DNA of 64,000 nucleotides from NCBI GenBank assembly GCA_035610365.1, contig CM069432.1, positions 165,662,035-165,726,034 on the forward strand. Reading direction: 5' to 3'. This stretch comes from Aquatica leii. Taxonomy: Eukaryota > Arthropoda > Insecta > Coleoptera > Lampyridae. The notes under the pieces are model-generated. The model worked only from the letters and a program-made list of their open reading frames with translations, did not search any database and was not told where the DNA came from. A program made the position numbers and the translations under genes. Positions 32,429-43,242 of this stretch are shown piece by piece (position 1 is the stretch's first letter; the number at the start of each line of letters is the position of its first letter).

Positions 32429-32883
32429 TGAAACGTTCGAGAAGTTATTTGCAAATTAAAGAGCCTTCTAGAAGCTGTTATCCATCTTCTAGAAGGTATA
32501 CCGAAAGTTAGGGAACACTCGAGAAGGAATTGCAAACGTGTATAAATACCGAAGAGCGAAATCGTAGATCAGTTATTGCAGTACTGCGAATACAGCAGTG
32601 TTAAGAAGATTATGCAAGTTGAAATAAATAAGTCGTTAGCACTCGTGTGAGATAAACCTACAGTGAATAATCTCGTACGTGATTTTAGTGTAAACAATTG
32701 TGTAAAACTAACCGCGGACTTTATCTTATCTTCCTGTAAGTGATATAAATTAGTTGTAAGTGTTTTTATTAAATATTATTAGATTTCATTAGTTCGGTTA
32801 ATTTAAAAGTGTACATATTTCTAGTATAAGTAAAACATCGTTTTAATCGTTAAATAAATTCGTTTTTAATCAATAAATTCGCA
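32429..32883 (+). repeat. Solo LTR, copy 3 (Ty3/gypsy-type)
   Basis: 455 bp, TGAAACGTTCGAG to TTCGCA, flanked by ATAC (32425-32428 and 32884-32887). Same family as copies 1 and 2, with moderate divergence among all three. Confidence 0.82.
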
Positions 32884-32887
32884 ATAC

Positions 32888-34782
32888 TTATCAAAATAAT
32901 ATGTATTAAAAACTACACGTTTGATAATAATAGTAAACCGCATTGTAAAAAGACTTTTATCTGCAAAGATGATTACTTACGAATAGGTTAAACTTAAAAC
33001 TCAGCGGTGTGTATCATAATTGCAAAACATACATATAAATAATTCGATTATTATGATTTTGAATTTTTGTAACATAAACATATATATCAGAATAAATTTA
33101 TGACATACAGGTGCTTATCTTATCTACTAAATATGCAATATGTTTGAAAAAGAGGCAATTTAAGTGAAAAGATGTTTTGGTGGCGTTAAAAAGCTGAAAC
33201 GTATCATCGTACGCTACTGTAGTCTAAACGCGACCCAAGAGAGTTGCGCCAATCCTTTTTTTAGCTAGTTATAGTTATAGGCACATATAGTCGGTTTTTT
33301 TTAAAGTAGCGTTTTTTGGATTAAAAGTTTAAACGCCTACAGGGATAGACAAACGTTCTCTTTCTTTTTTTGTCTCATTATTTAAATGAGAATTTCGTAA
33401 CGCTTACAAAAACAATGCCTTATTCACGTAATTTTACAGACTGAATATGCTTTCTTAATGTAAGAGAAAGACGGCACTAGAACAATTAAAAGTATAAAGT
33501 TGATTTTTTTCGAAATTCTCAAAGTTTCGATCGATCCTGTTGATACTGTTTTTAAGTTTTGTATTTATGCGTTATTGCGGTGTATTTATTCGTTAACAAA
33601 GTATTTTTATTCATTAGCAAAGTGTTTTCATGGGCTGACACCATCGATATCCGCCCCAGGTGTCACCTATGTTACCTACGTCACTGCGTTTATACTATAT
33701 AGAAAATACTATAGTACACGTCGCTTAATAGAATCACATTGGGACTTAACAATAACCGAATAATAGCAATATCCGATATAAAAAAAACAAATTAATGTTT
33801 ATTGGTTAGAAAGCAGAAAATACATACAGTGTATATCTGATTAACAAATTGTTAATTTAAAAAATCAATTTATAGCACCCAATATACAAGCAAAAACTAT
33901 CAAAATAAACGTTCTAATAAACTTTATTGTTTTAAGAACTACACATTTCCACTCAGTAATTTGCTGAAACTAAAAATAAAAAGAAATGCAAAATAATGTT
34001 ATTACATGCGCTGTAGTTAAGCTAGTTATTCTAAGAACTACGCATTCTTTCAAAGTACTCTAAAAAGACAAAGTAACTAACGTATTTACAGATGTTTAAA
34101 CGAGGTAATATTACGTAGCTCAGTCAAAATTACTTGGATAAATAAATAACACTGCAAAGATAAAACTAAACATGCAAAACAAGAATTTTTGGGGTACAAT
34201 GATTAAATTTTTATTCACTTTACAAGAGTATTGCAAACATTCAACTAAAAAATGAATACAAAATAAGTTATTGTTCATGTATAGAAACAAACCTGAGAAA
34301 AAAACTGATAACATAAACCGAAATTATGATTACTATAAACGATGTTTTTTCTATATAGTAGCATTATGCGTTCGGCCCGTTCTTTAATAAAGTGATAACA
34401 TTACCTTACTGATACACATTATTCGTGGTACGATAAACGACGTGCACTGTAATATTTAAACGGTAGATATTCACTTTTAATTAGCATATTTTGTTTTTAG
34501 AAGAACTAATTTTTTCCTAAAATTTAAACAATGAAATCTAGAAACAAAATAAAATTGTTTATAAATGTCACTAGTGTAGGTTATGTCAAATATTTTTCCA
34601 ATGTAGGAGTAAACATTCTTGACTTTTTCTATGTAAACTTGGTTTGCCAATAGCTAAACATGTGTATTTTTTTATGCATACAATTTAACTTGCTTCTCGT
34701 AATTACAAAAGTATAATGATACCAATGAAATAGATGCATTATTATGTTGATATCTATTTATATCCCCTGTATAAACTACTAC
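32888..34782. other. AT-rich spacer, nothing recognised
   Basis: No coding similarity, repeat ends or RNA gene could be seen. A GC-richer patch lies at about 33640-33690. Confidence 0.4.
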
Positions 34783-35730
34783 TGTAATGTTCTTATACAC
34801 TTTTAATATAAAAGAAAAGCAAACTCTGGTTTTAAAACGTTTATTAATCGTACAATCTAAATTAAATAGCGAATAATCAGATTCTAAATAATTTTGCGAA
34901 ACTTTATTATTTACAAAATTTTGTTTGTTTTTGTTATTTTTTTTATTTGGACACATTGGCGCTAAGTGCCCTTTTATATCACAAATGTGACAAATGCATT
35001 CACGAAAAGAACATTTATCTGTAAAATGGTTTTTACGTCCACATACCTTGCATTTAATATGAAATACCTGCTTAGACCGATTAATATTATTCGGGCGCTG
35101 TGGATATTGATAACAAGCCTGTGACGTTGATGGTTTTGTTCTATCTTTGTTTTTTACATGAAAAATTTCTGGTTCTTTCTTGATAGAAATTTCTCTTTCT
35201 ACCCCGGGTGGAAACGTCGTCGATTTTGCGATGGCGATTTCTACTGCCGCTTTGAAAGTCAAGGTTTTCTTCTCCTCGAAAAGTCTATCTTGAACACTAC
35301 CTTTATCGTAACCAATTACAAAATGATCTCTTAGCACTAACTCCAATTGTTCGTCCTCAAAATTACATAATGCAGCCAAATTTCTAATTCTGGCTGACCA
35401 CTCTCTTGCGGATTCATTTACATTTTTCCGTGAATTGTAAAATTTATATCTCGCGGAAAACACAGACACACTTGGTTTGAAATGTTCAGATAATAATTTG
35501 ATTAACTCAGAATATTTACTTTTTTCTGGTTCCACTGGTAAACATAAATTAAACACTAATTTGTACGCATCTTCATTAAGCACGTTTAATAAGATTGCAG
35601 CTTTTCGATTGTCATCTTTGATATCATTGGCTGCAAAATAATTCTCAATTCGACGTTTGAAAATTGACCAGTCCGAATTTGCAGGGTCAAATTCACGCAA
35701 ATGTCCTACATTGCCACCAGAAACTGCCAT
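34672..35730 (-). CDS. Retrotransposon Gag with two zinc knuckles
   Basis: A 352-codon uninterrupted frame starts MAVSGGNVGHLREFDPANSD. The capsid-like region includes WSIFKRRIENYFAANDI, LLNVLNEDAYKLVFNLC, the SARYKFYNSRKNVNESAREW block and FVIGYDKGSVQDRLF, typical of insect Ty3/gypsy Gag. Two CCHC knuckles follow at about residues 231-265 (CKVCGRKNHFTDKC and CHICDIKGHLAPMC). The last 60 or so codons run through the partial 3' LTR and into flanking DNA, so they are not ancestral Gag. Gag would package element RNA; without pol it could act only in trans. A host-adopted Gag is possible but less likely, since the LTRs are still present. Confidence 0.8.
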   Translation of the reverse strand: MAVSGGNVGHLREFDPANSDWSIFKRRIENYFAANDIKDDNRKAAILLNVLNEDAYKLVFNLCLPVEPEKSKYSELIKLLSEHFKPSVSVFSARYKFYNSRKNVNESAREWSARIRNLAALCNFEDEQLELVLRDHFVIGYDKGSVQDRLFEEKKTLTFKAAVEIAIAKSTTFPPGVEREISIKKEPEIFHVKNKDRTKPSTSQACYQYPQRPNNINRSKQVFHIKCKVCGRKNHFTDKCSFRECICHICDIKGHLAPMCPNKKNNKNKQNFVNNKVSQNYLESDYSLFNLDCTINKRFKTRVCFSFILKVYKNITVVVYTGDINRYQHNNASISLVSLYFCNYEKQVKLYA

Positions 35731-35973
35731 TACTTAAATAGTCAAATAATAGTAATTAACACAATAAACACAAATCCTCGTCGCCACTTGTAATGTTCTT
35801 ATACACTTTTAATATAAAAGAAAAGCAAACTCTGGTTTTAAAACGTTTATTGAAAAACGTGCTTGTAGTACGTACATTTGTTAATAATGAATGTTGTTGT
35901 CAATCAAACCACTCGCACTATATGCGCAGCAAATATCGCTATTTTATTACTTTCTACATAACAACTACTTACA
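34783..35973 (-). mobile_element. Gag-only Ty3/gypsy-type LTR element
   Basis: On the minus strand a 185-bp LTR (35789-35973, TGTAAGTAG to ACATTACA) is followed by a 58-nt leader, a long gag frame, and a partial second LTR (34783-34845) identical over its length to the end of the first. Both show ATAAAC and a TTTTATATTAAAAG block. No protease, reverse transcriptase or integrase lies between the LTRs. The element is a deletion derivative or a non-autonomous form. The near identity of the two LTR pieces suggests it is young. No clear target duplication was found. Confidence 0.8.
35789..35973 (-). repeat. 5' LTR of the gag-only element
   Basis: 185 bp, TGTAAG to TTACA, with a polyadenylation-type AATAAA in its second half. 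It is followed on the minus strand by AGTGGCGACGAGG, in the primer-binding position. Confidence 0.7.
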
Positions 35974-36651
35974 AGTAACTTAAGGTAGGATTTTAAATTA
36001 ATTCATATATCCAAAAATTTTTATTTTTTTTTTAATTAATGGTTTAGGAAGTGTTTCATGAGCGAGTTAGAATGGTTTGCAATGACATTATAGTGTGTAG
36101 TGGCTTTTTTTACGTATCACACCTTGGAACGCAAAAGTTTGTACGTATTATATGATTTTATGATTTGTTACATACCAGAAAGCATATGCAATTTGACGAA
36201 GTATTTGGGGTTAGTATACCGAATAATATTTGATCTAGAGACACATCTCCACAGTAGTCAATATGTCTACATCGGTTTGATAACTGATCTTAATATCAAC
36301 ATTTTGTTTTTAATGGATACTTAATATTTCTTTTATCAGTTACTGAAGTTTTCTTGTTTTTATTTCTGCGTGTTTCTTTTTTTTAATGTAGTATTTTCGA
36401 GTAAAATTGAATTAAAAAATATTTATGTATTTATTATAGTTTATTTTAGTCAGACAATAAAACAAAACAAGATAAAATTTTCTTACGTAGTTTACTTTTG
36501 AAGAAAATCTGATACAGGTCTGCGCAACTATATGCTAGTATGTATTACAATAGTATATAGAAAACCATGCCAAAATTGACAAAAAGTTCCTTATCGAAAT
36601 CTAACGAAAATTTAAGACACGGCTTAAAAAATGATTACTGCCTACAAAATA
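35974..36651. other. AT-rich spacer, nothing recognised
   Basis: No recognisable coding or repeat signal. Confidence 0.4.
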
Positions 36652-36776
36652 GATGAAGTCCCTTACGAAAGTGGGCGAAACGTTGGCAACTTCGGTTACA
36701 ACATTGACACGGTCCAAACCCGGAAGACGTTCTTATCTTAGTATAGACTCCGGCCGTGGAAGCCTTCCCTATTACA
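36652..36776 (+). mobile_element. Penelope family 1 terminal fragment
   Basis: About 125 bp matching the 3' end of the Penelope-like family on the plus strand. It begins inside the hammerhead-like core (GATGAAG..CCC, then GTGGGCGAAACG), continues CTTCGGTTACAACATTGACA and ends CTATTACA. It is the shortest copy, severely 5' truncated. Confidence 0.8.
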
Positions 36777-37107
36777 ATAAAAATAAGGTAAAAAGTGCAT
36801 CAGAATCACAATGAAAATGTACACAGTTCCTGTCTCGTACTTGTTGATATCGACAATAATTTTCGAGTTATTTTTTTTAATTCCTAAATTTGGCCTAAAA
36901 TTAAAAAACCGAAACGTTAGCGCAAATTCTATTTATTTTTTATGCATATTAAAATTAAAAAAAACTTATTTGGCGTTTCTAGGTTTTTTAAAAGCAGCTA
37001 TATAAATTCCACGCAATCTATCGATCTAGAAATACACTAAAACGCGGTTCTGATTGCCCTAAATGCGTTATGTAGTAAAAACTATATATTTTATACATAT
37101 TCTGTGC

Positions 37108-37262
37108 GTACACAATTTTTCCGTCGATTGTCTGTTAATAGCAATATTAACATATAATAATGTACCAGAAATAGATCGTTAATAATCTTTTTAATGAACG
37201 ATTTTGCGTCAATCAATAACTTTCCAATAATGAACGATTTTGTATAGCAACCAATAAAATAT
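37108..37262. repeat. Unclassified repeat R2, copy B
   Basis: Related to 26925-27080 by the TTTTTCCGTCGATTGT, ATTAACATATAATAATGTA and AACCAATAAAAT blocks in the same order. The stretch between them differs. Confidence 0.4.
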
Positions 37263-37699
37263 ACTCGCTCACGGTATTAAAATGTCTCGATTATTAACCG
37301 CTATAATTATCAAATTACGTAGCATTTATGTAAAAACTCCAACATCATATAGTATATGTACTCTATAAATATATAAGTTAAACGTAATTAACAAGACATA
37401 GATTGTATTATGAATATTTTGCATTTTATAAAAATATAGAGAAAATGTAGGTAGTCCCGGCCAGTGCGTAGCCCCGGATACTTCTAGCTTTGCTCGTGTT
37501 CTAACCACATTCGGCTATGTCGTGTCAAAGTTGTAGTAGTGTTTTGTTTCTTAGTGTGATAAGGTAAAATCCCAAGTACTTTTATGTACAGCGTTGTGAC
37601 TAAATCGGTGTTACATAACAATTATTATGATTTAAAATTATTATAATACATTATTTAGCGTCAGTTGTTCCTGAAAGTTTGCCCAGAAAACTTGTAAAC
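37263..37699. other. Spacer before the pogo-type remnant
   Basis: AT-rich DNA that may contain the 5' end of the pogo-type element; no terminal repeat could be fixed. Confidence 0.35.
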
Positions 37700-39090
37700 A
37701 CACAACAATACTTGTAGAAAACATGAAAAAAGCTTGTGACGCAGTAATATCGGACAAAATGGGTGTGAGGCAAGCAGCTTTAGCATATACAGTTTTCAAA
37801 AGTTTACTTTCGGACAGAGTAAAAGCCCTACGAAGTGGCAGAAAAGTTTTGCTCCACGCCAAACTTGGACGATTCAACTAAGCACTTAACTCTGAATACG
37901 AAAATATTCTAGTTAATCATGTAAAGGATTGGACAAGCAGAATGGTGCCATTATCTAGAAAAGAGTTTCTACATTTAGCTTTCCAACTAACTGAAAATCT
38001 GAAAATACTACATCGTTTTAACAGAGAAACTAAATCTGCTGGTAAAGACTTCTATAAAGTTTTTATGATTAAACATCCCGATATTTCAATAAGGACGCCC
38101 GAGTGTATAAGCCTCGTGCGATGTGTAGGATTTAATAGACACCAAGTAGAGAGTTTCTTTAATGGGCTTTTACTGCAAGTCATAACGACTTAAACGTCGT
38201 TACATTCACCCGTGAACATAACATCCATATGATTAGCACTCCACCGCATACTACCCACAAGCTTCAACTGCTTGACAGAACATTCATGAAACCATTTAAG
38301 AATGCTCTATATAAAGTTAGTGGCTTGTAGATGAGACGAAATCCTCGAGTACGAATATCAAAATATGAAATTGTGGGACTCGTTAATACTGCTTTCACCA
38401 AAGTTTTGAGGGTAGCAATTGCCCAAGAAGGTTTAAAGTGCACAGGAATTGTTCCTCTTAATCTGCAAAAATTTGATAATCTTGATTTTACGTCATCTGA
38501 GATAACGAACATACCAATTTCTCAGAAGCAAAATCGTCCAATGCCATCAACCAGTCTGACATCCAAAAATATTAGTAACTCTAACTTATCACATATTACA
38601 GTGGAAGATTCATTGTTTTATTATACACCAATACACCACACCATACACCACCACGGCATACACCACCACACCATACATCACCACGCCATACACCATCACA
38701 CCATTCACAACCGCACCTTACACCACCATACCATACACCAACACCCCGTACACCATCACCTCAACCTACAACTTGAAAGGAAACATCAGCACTGGATATA
38801 TTAATCATCTCATGCAATCGATTTTACAAATGCAGTTGATGAGGGAAAAGCGACTGACGACTGGCGGGCTGGTTCATCGAAGTGACTCCGGCAGCTTTAA
38901 GCAAACTTTGGAGTCATTGTGTCCTCTACCAGATGCCTCAAAGAAAAAAAGCGAGATACTATCTTCTACTCTGTTTAAAAATATTTTAGAGGAAAAAAAA
39001 GTGAAACAAAAGGTCCCGCCTAAAAAGAATTTAAAATTGAAGGAAAAACAAAGTTTAAACTCAAGTCTAATATATCCATGCACCGCTTTT
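37700..39090 (+). pseudogene. pogo-type (Tigger/Jerky-like) transposase, N- and C-terminal parts
   Basis: The plus strand from 37723 reads MKKACDAVISDKMGVRQAAL (Psq-type HTH), then LLSDRVKALRSGRKV, NILVNHVKDWTSRMVPLSRK, LAFQLTENLKILHRFNRETK, DFYKVFMIKHPDISIRTPEC and GFNRHQVESFF: the CENP-B-like DNA-binding half. The DDE catalytic core that should follow is missing. The next readable part (38331) is MRRNPRVRISKYEIVGLVNT and the KCTGIVPLNLQKFD block, the segment just after the core. Then come a His-rich repeat and a PLPDASKKKSEILSSTLFKN tail. A TAA lies near 37878 and the frame shifts after 38190. The rest of the C-terminus lies beyond a Penelope insertion, at 40560-40725. Confidence 0.8.
38625..38765 (+). 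repeat. His-rich minisatellite in the pogo-type transposase
   Basis: Tandem 15-bp-type units of the form CACCACACCATACAC encode repeated IHHHT/IHHHA/IHHHG. About nine units are present with substitutions. It sits in the disordered linker between the catalytic region and the C-terminal tail. Confidence 0.85.
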
Positions 39091-39114
39091 TAATTTAAAA
39101 AATTATAAAACTGT

Positions 39115-39640
39115 TGTAATAGCGAAGGCTTCCACGGCCGGAGTCTATACTAAGATAAGAACGTCTTCCGGGTTTGGACCGTGTCAATGTTGTAACCGAA
39201 GTTGCCAACGTTTCGCCCACTTTCGTAAGGGGCTTCATCAGGGCGTGAGAAAAATCGAAGAATTCAAGCAAGCAATCGAAATCTAACTAAACACTTCTCA
39301 AAAGTTAAGTAATCAACTTGTGAACCAAGCCAGATTCTAAACTCAGAAAAGGTAAGAAAGAAAACGATAAACTCGAAAAAGCAAACGAAAATCTAACAAA
39401 GAACCACTACAGAGTTAGGTAATCAACTTGTGAACCAAGCCAGATTCTAAACTCCATAGAAGTGACTTAAAAAGAAATGGTCTCCGTATATAAAGAAGAA
39501 GTATCGTCACGGCTAGTTAAGCTCGACTCTGATTGGGTTACGGTTGAACGAGGGCGTGTTTTCGATAAAGGACTAATGACCGAGAACCAAAGAGGGGATA
39601 GCTCAAAACCATGATCACGATTGAAGTTATTGGGGTGTTT
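39115..39640 (-). mobile_element. Penelope family 1, 5'-truncated 3' end, copy in unit 1
   Basis: On the minus strand it begins in the last coding codons (HPNNFNRDHGFELSPLW), runs through the 3' UTR and terminal repeat, and ends GCTATTACA. It interrupts the pogo-type transposase between its linker and its zinc finger, so it is younger than that element. Confidence 0.85.
39204..39244 (-). ncRNA. Hammerhead-ribozyme-like motif, Penelope family 1
   Basis: The minus strand reads GCC, CUGAUGA, A, GCCCC-loop-GUGGGC (helix II), GAAA, then ACGUU and GGC. GCC/GGC gives a 3-bp helix I and ACGU is self-complementary, so helix III would close only in a dimer, as described for minimal Penelope hammerheads. 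The cleavage triplet would be GUU. An extra A lies between CUGAUGA and helix II compared with the textbook core. The fold is by eye; activity is unknown. Confidence 0.6.
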
Positions 39641-40440
39641 AAATTAAACGGAAAATTAAACAAAGTAAATGAAACAAACCACTCAACCGGTTATAATTTT
39701 ATAGAAACGTTTGCAGGATTTTATTCATTCTATATTTTGTTTATAAACAGAAATTAAAGTGTACGAATTATTTTTGCAAACTCAGAGTTTTAAGAAACAT
39801 TGCTTTGCACGTATGTCGAAACTAATAGCGTGTGTAAGTAGCTTACTTGTGCCGCATCGTTTGCAATCTTTTAATAACCAAAAACGGTTTGAGGTTTTGC
39901 ATTTAATTATTACCTTGTTTTCACTATCGCCATCTAACATGACTAAAAAATCTGTTTTCATATAAAGCTATCTCATTGTCTAACTATAGTGTATATAAAC
40001 AAGGATATACTATAGAAACTATGATTGTATCCAAAACTGCACCTTGAGTAATGTAATATACTTGATGTAGGTAAAAAAATGGAAAGAGTTAGCCTAGGCC
40101 ATAACAATTACTGTGGGGAAACTAGTATGATTCACCAAAGCGAGCAATCATCAGAATTAAATAAAATAGAATTTTGAGTATACTAAATGCTTCTAATTAA
40201 CATCATGGTTTTTAAGTATATACAAAAGCTAAGTAAAATATTATTATAGAAACAGTAAAATTGCCGGGTGGGCAACTAAGAATGGCTATAGTATCTTATA
40301 AACAAACCGTCAGACAGGTTTAAAAAAAATACTACGCGGGTTAGAAAGTGATACTTTCCTCCCTAGGTAAATAATATACTATTACGTAAATGTGACATTT
40401 CACTTGTTTTACCGGCTCGTGGGACTGTAAAAACGTTCAA
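39641..40440. other. Unrecognised ~800 bp in tandem unit 1
   Basis: It lies between the Penelope end and the pogo-type finger; the counterpart in unit 2 is 41422-42221. It is longer than the gap expected inside a transposase tail, so it probably contains another unrecognised insertion. Confidence 0.4.
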
Positions 40441-40559
40441 AAGCCCGCATCAAAATCTATTAGGAACAGGTGGGGCCAGAAAAGAACAAATCCCAAAGAA
40501 AGCAAAGACTAATAGAAATAAAAAGAAAAGAAAGCAAATAAAAAAGTGATCTAATCAGA

Positions 40560-40725
40560 AAGTGGGGCAGAAGATGCTGAATGTCTTTGTTGTCAAGGTT
40601 TGTACTCTCGTAAAGGATCTGAAACGTGAGCACATTGTGGCTGCGCTGGAGTAGATAATGACAGTGAAGAACTGGTACATACTTGTGCATTTTGCGAAGA
40701 AAATAAATACCCCGTCTTGCCTTAG
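40560..40725 (+). pseudogene. pogo-type transposase C-terminal zinc finger, unit 1
   Basis: The plus strand reads SGAEDAECLCCQGLYSRKGS, a stop, then AHCGCAGVDNDSEELVHTCA and FCEE. This is the Cys/His C-terminal finger of insect pogo/Jerky-type transposases (C-x2-C...WAH-x2-C-AG...C-x2-C). The long minus-strand open frame across it is only its antisense. Confidence 0.65.
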
Positions 40726-40895
40726 GGGGCACTCAGATGAGTGGGACTACTCTGTTTAAAAATATTTTAGAGGAAAAAAAAGTGAAACAAAAGGTCCCGC
40801 CTAAAAAGAATTTAAAATTGAAGGAAAAACAAAGTTTAAACTCAAGTCTAATATATCCATGCACCGCTTTTTAATTTAAAAAATTATAAAACTGT

Positions 40896-41421
40896 TGTAA
40901 TAGCGAAGGCTTCCACGGCCGGAGTCTATACTAAGATAAGAACGTCTTCCGGGTTTGGACCGTGTCAATGTTGTAACCGAAGTTGCCAACGTTTCGCCCA
41001 CTTTCGTAAGGGGCTTCATCAGGGCGTGAGAAAAATCGAAGAATTCAAGCAAGCAATCGAAATCTAACTAAACACTTCTCAAAAGTTAAGTAATCAACTT
41101 GTGAACCAAGCCAGATTCTAAACTCAGAAAAGGTAAGAAAGAAAACGATAAACTCGAAAAAGCAAACGAAAATCTAACAAAGAACCACTACAGAGTTAGG
41201 TAATCAACTTGTGAACCAAGCCAGATTCTAAACTCCATAGAAGTGACTTAAAAAGAAATGGTCTCCGTATATAAAGAAGAAGTACCGTCACGGCTAGTTA
41301 AGCTCGACTCTGATTGGGTTACGGTTGAACGAGGGCGTGTTTTCGATAAAGGACTAATGACCGAGAACCAAAGAGGGGATAGCTCAAAACCATGATCACG
41401 ATTGAAGTTATTGGGGTGTTT
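40896..41421 (-). mobile_element. Penelope family 1, 5'-truncated 3' end, copy in unit 2
   Basis: Duplicate of 39115-39640 created by the tandem duplication, not a second insertion. Confidence 0.85.
40985..41025 (-). ncRNA. Hammerhead-ribozyme-like motif, duplicate copy
   Basis: Identical to 39204-39244 and located at the same place in the second tandem unit. Confidence 0.6.
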
Positions 41422-42340
41422 AAATTAAACGGAAAATTAAACAAAGTAAATGAAACAAACCACTCAACCGGTTATAATTTTATAGAAACGTTTGCAGGAT
41501 TTTATTCATTCTATATTTTGTTTATAAACAGAAATTAAAGTGTACGAATTATTTTTGCAAACTCAGAGTTTTAAGAAACATTGCTTTGCACGTATGTCGA
41601 AACTAATAGCGTGTGTAAGTAGCTTACTTGTGCCGCATCGTTTGCAATCTTTTAATAACCAAAAACGGTTTGAGGTTTTGCATTTAATTATTACCTTGTT
41701 TTCACTATCGCCATCTAACATGACTAAAAAATCTGTTTTTATATAAAGCTATCTCATTGTCTAACTATAGTGTATATAAACAAGGGTATACTATACACAC
41801 TATGATTGTATTCAAAACTGCACCTTGAGTAATGTAATATACTTGATGTAGCTAAAAAAATGGAAAGAGTTAGCCTAGGCCATAACAATTATTGCAGGGA
41901 AACTAGTATGATTCACCAAAGCGTGCAATCATCAGAATTAAATAAAATAGAATTTTGAGTATACTAAATGCTTCTAATTAACATCATGGTTTTTAAGTAT
42001 ATACAAAAGCTAAGTAAAATATTATTATAGAAACAGTAAAATTGCCGGGTGGGCAACTAAGAATGGCTATAGTATCTTATAAACAAACCGTCAGACAGGT
42101 TTAAAAAAAATACTACGCGGGTTAGAAAGTGATACTTTCCTCCCTAGGTAAATAATATACTATTACGTAAATGTGACATTTCACTTGTTTTACCGGCTCG
42201 TGGGACTGTAAAAACGTTCAAAAGCCCGCATCAAAATCTATTAGGAACAGGTGGGGCCAGAAAAGAACAAATCCCAAAGAAAGCAAAGACTAATAGAAAT
42301 AAAAAGAAAAGAAAGCAAATAAAAAAGTGATCTAATCAGA

Positions 42341-42506
42341 AAGTGGGGCAGAAGATGCTGAATGTCTTTGTTGTCAAGGTTTGTACTCTCGTAAAGGATC
42401 TGAAACGTGAGCACATTGTGGCTGCGCTGGAGTAGATAATGACAGTGAAGAACTGGTACATACTTGTGCATTTTGCGAAGAAAATAAATACCCCGTCTTG
42501 CCTTAG
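42341..42506 (+). pseudogene. pogo-type transposase C-terminal zinc finger, unit 2
   Basis: Second copy made by the tandem duplication, unchanged by eye from unit 1. Confidence 0.65.
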
Positions 42507-42531
42507 GGGGCACTCAGATGAGTGGGACTAC

Positions 42532-43162
42532 ATAGAGCAAACGAGATAATTTTGTTATTATTTTTTTTTCAAGAATCTATATAACTTTTCTTTTGTTTTT
42601 AGTTTAATTCTATTAAGATTTAGTAAAAGTTCCTGCTTTCTATAATTATTGTAGACTTATTTGTTTTGTTTAAAACCTTAAGGCCCTGTCTTACCTAAAT
42701 GAATTACATACTTTCCAAAATTTATTAAAATGTTTGTTTAAATAGTATATTGTGTCTCAAGATCAGAAAATTAGCATTAGCAGCTCACGGCTTTTAGCTA
42801 TGTTTTTGTTGCCCGTTTTGATTTAAACTGACTTCCTATAAAAAAATATGACAAACGTATGTTTAACCATTTTCAACCGAAGAAGGCGGTTCTCAACTCG
42901 TCGTACCGTTTTTTAATTGTATTTTTAGCAATGATTTTTTACCACGCTGACCAATTTTAATGGTTTTATTTTATTCTTCAAGAGTGGTCTCATATCAATT
43001 TGGTAAATTCTGATGATGGGATCCATGAGAAAATGATTAAACTCTCAAATTTACATGGACGTAAAATTATCTTTTTTAACGACTCTTGTTAACAGCCCTA
43101 AAACGAAAAAAATTTTTTTTAACAAACAAAACCAACTTTATAAAAATGTATAAAACAAATAG
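42532..43162. other. AT-rich spacer after the tandem duplication
   Basis: It may hold the 3' end of the pogo-type element. No terminal repeat was identified. Confidence 0.35.
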
Positions 43163-43242
43163 TTCCTTTTTTTCTCTTCTTAGAGCCTTCGATATTAGGT
43201 GTGGATTTTTTAATTTAATTAAACAACCGTAGTTGTCGTAAT

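Larger units (their letters stand above)
38970..40750 (+). repeat. 1781-bp direct tandem duplication, unit 1
   Basis: Unit 1 is repeated head-to-tail as 40751-42531. It contains the end of the pogo-type linker, a Penelope family 1 terminal copy, about 800 bp without recognisable content, and the pogo-type C-terminal zinc finger. CTAC occurs at 38966-38969, 40747-40750 and 42528-42531, a 4-bp microhomology at the junction. Confidence 0.95.
40751..42531 (+). repeat. 1781-bp direct tandem duplication, unit 2
   Basis: Same length as unit 1. By eye about 11 substitutions separate the units and all but one fall in roughly 39958-40140 versus 41739-41921. Confidence 0.95.

Noticed and set aside
34672-35730. 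Gag frame as a domesticated host gene
   Set aside because: LTRs are still attached and the frame overruns into flanking DNA; a recent element is simpler. Kept as a possibility only.
39759-41746. Two identical 68-codon plus-strand frames (FLQTQSFKKHCFARM...)
   Set aside because: No recognisable domain; identical only because of the recent duplication, so conservation is not evidence of coding.
40460-42513. Two identical 90-codon minus-strand frames (MPPKARRGIYFLRK...)
   Set aside because: Antisense of the pogo-type C-terminal zinc finger, duplicated with the tandem unit.
38625-42531. Tandem repeats as a CRISPR-like array
   Set aside because: The units are coding-type minisatellite or a single large duplication, without unique spacers, and the genome is eukaryotic.
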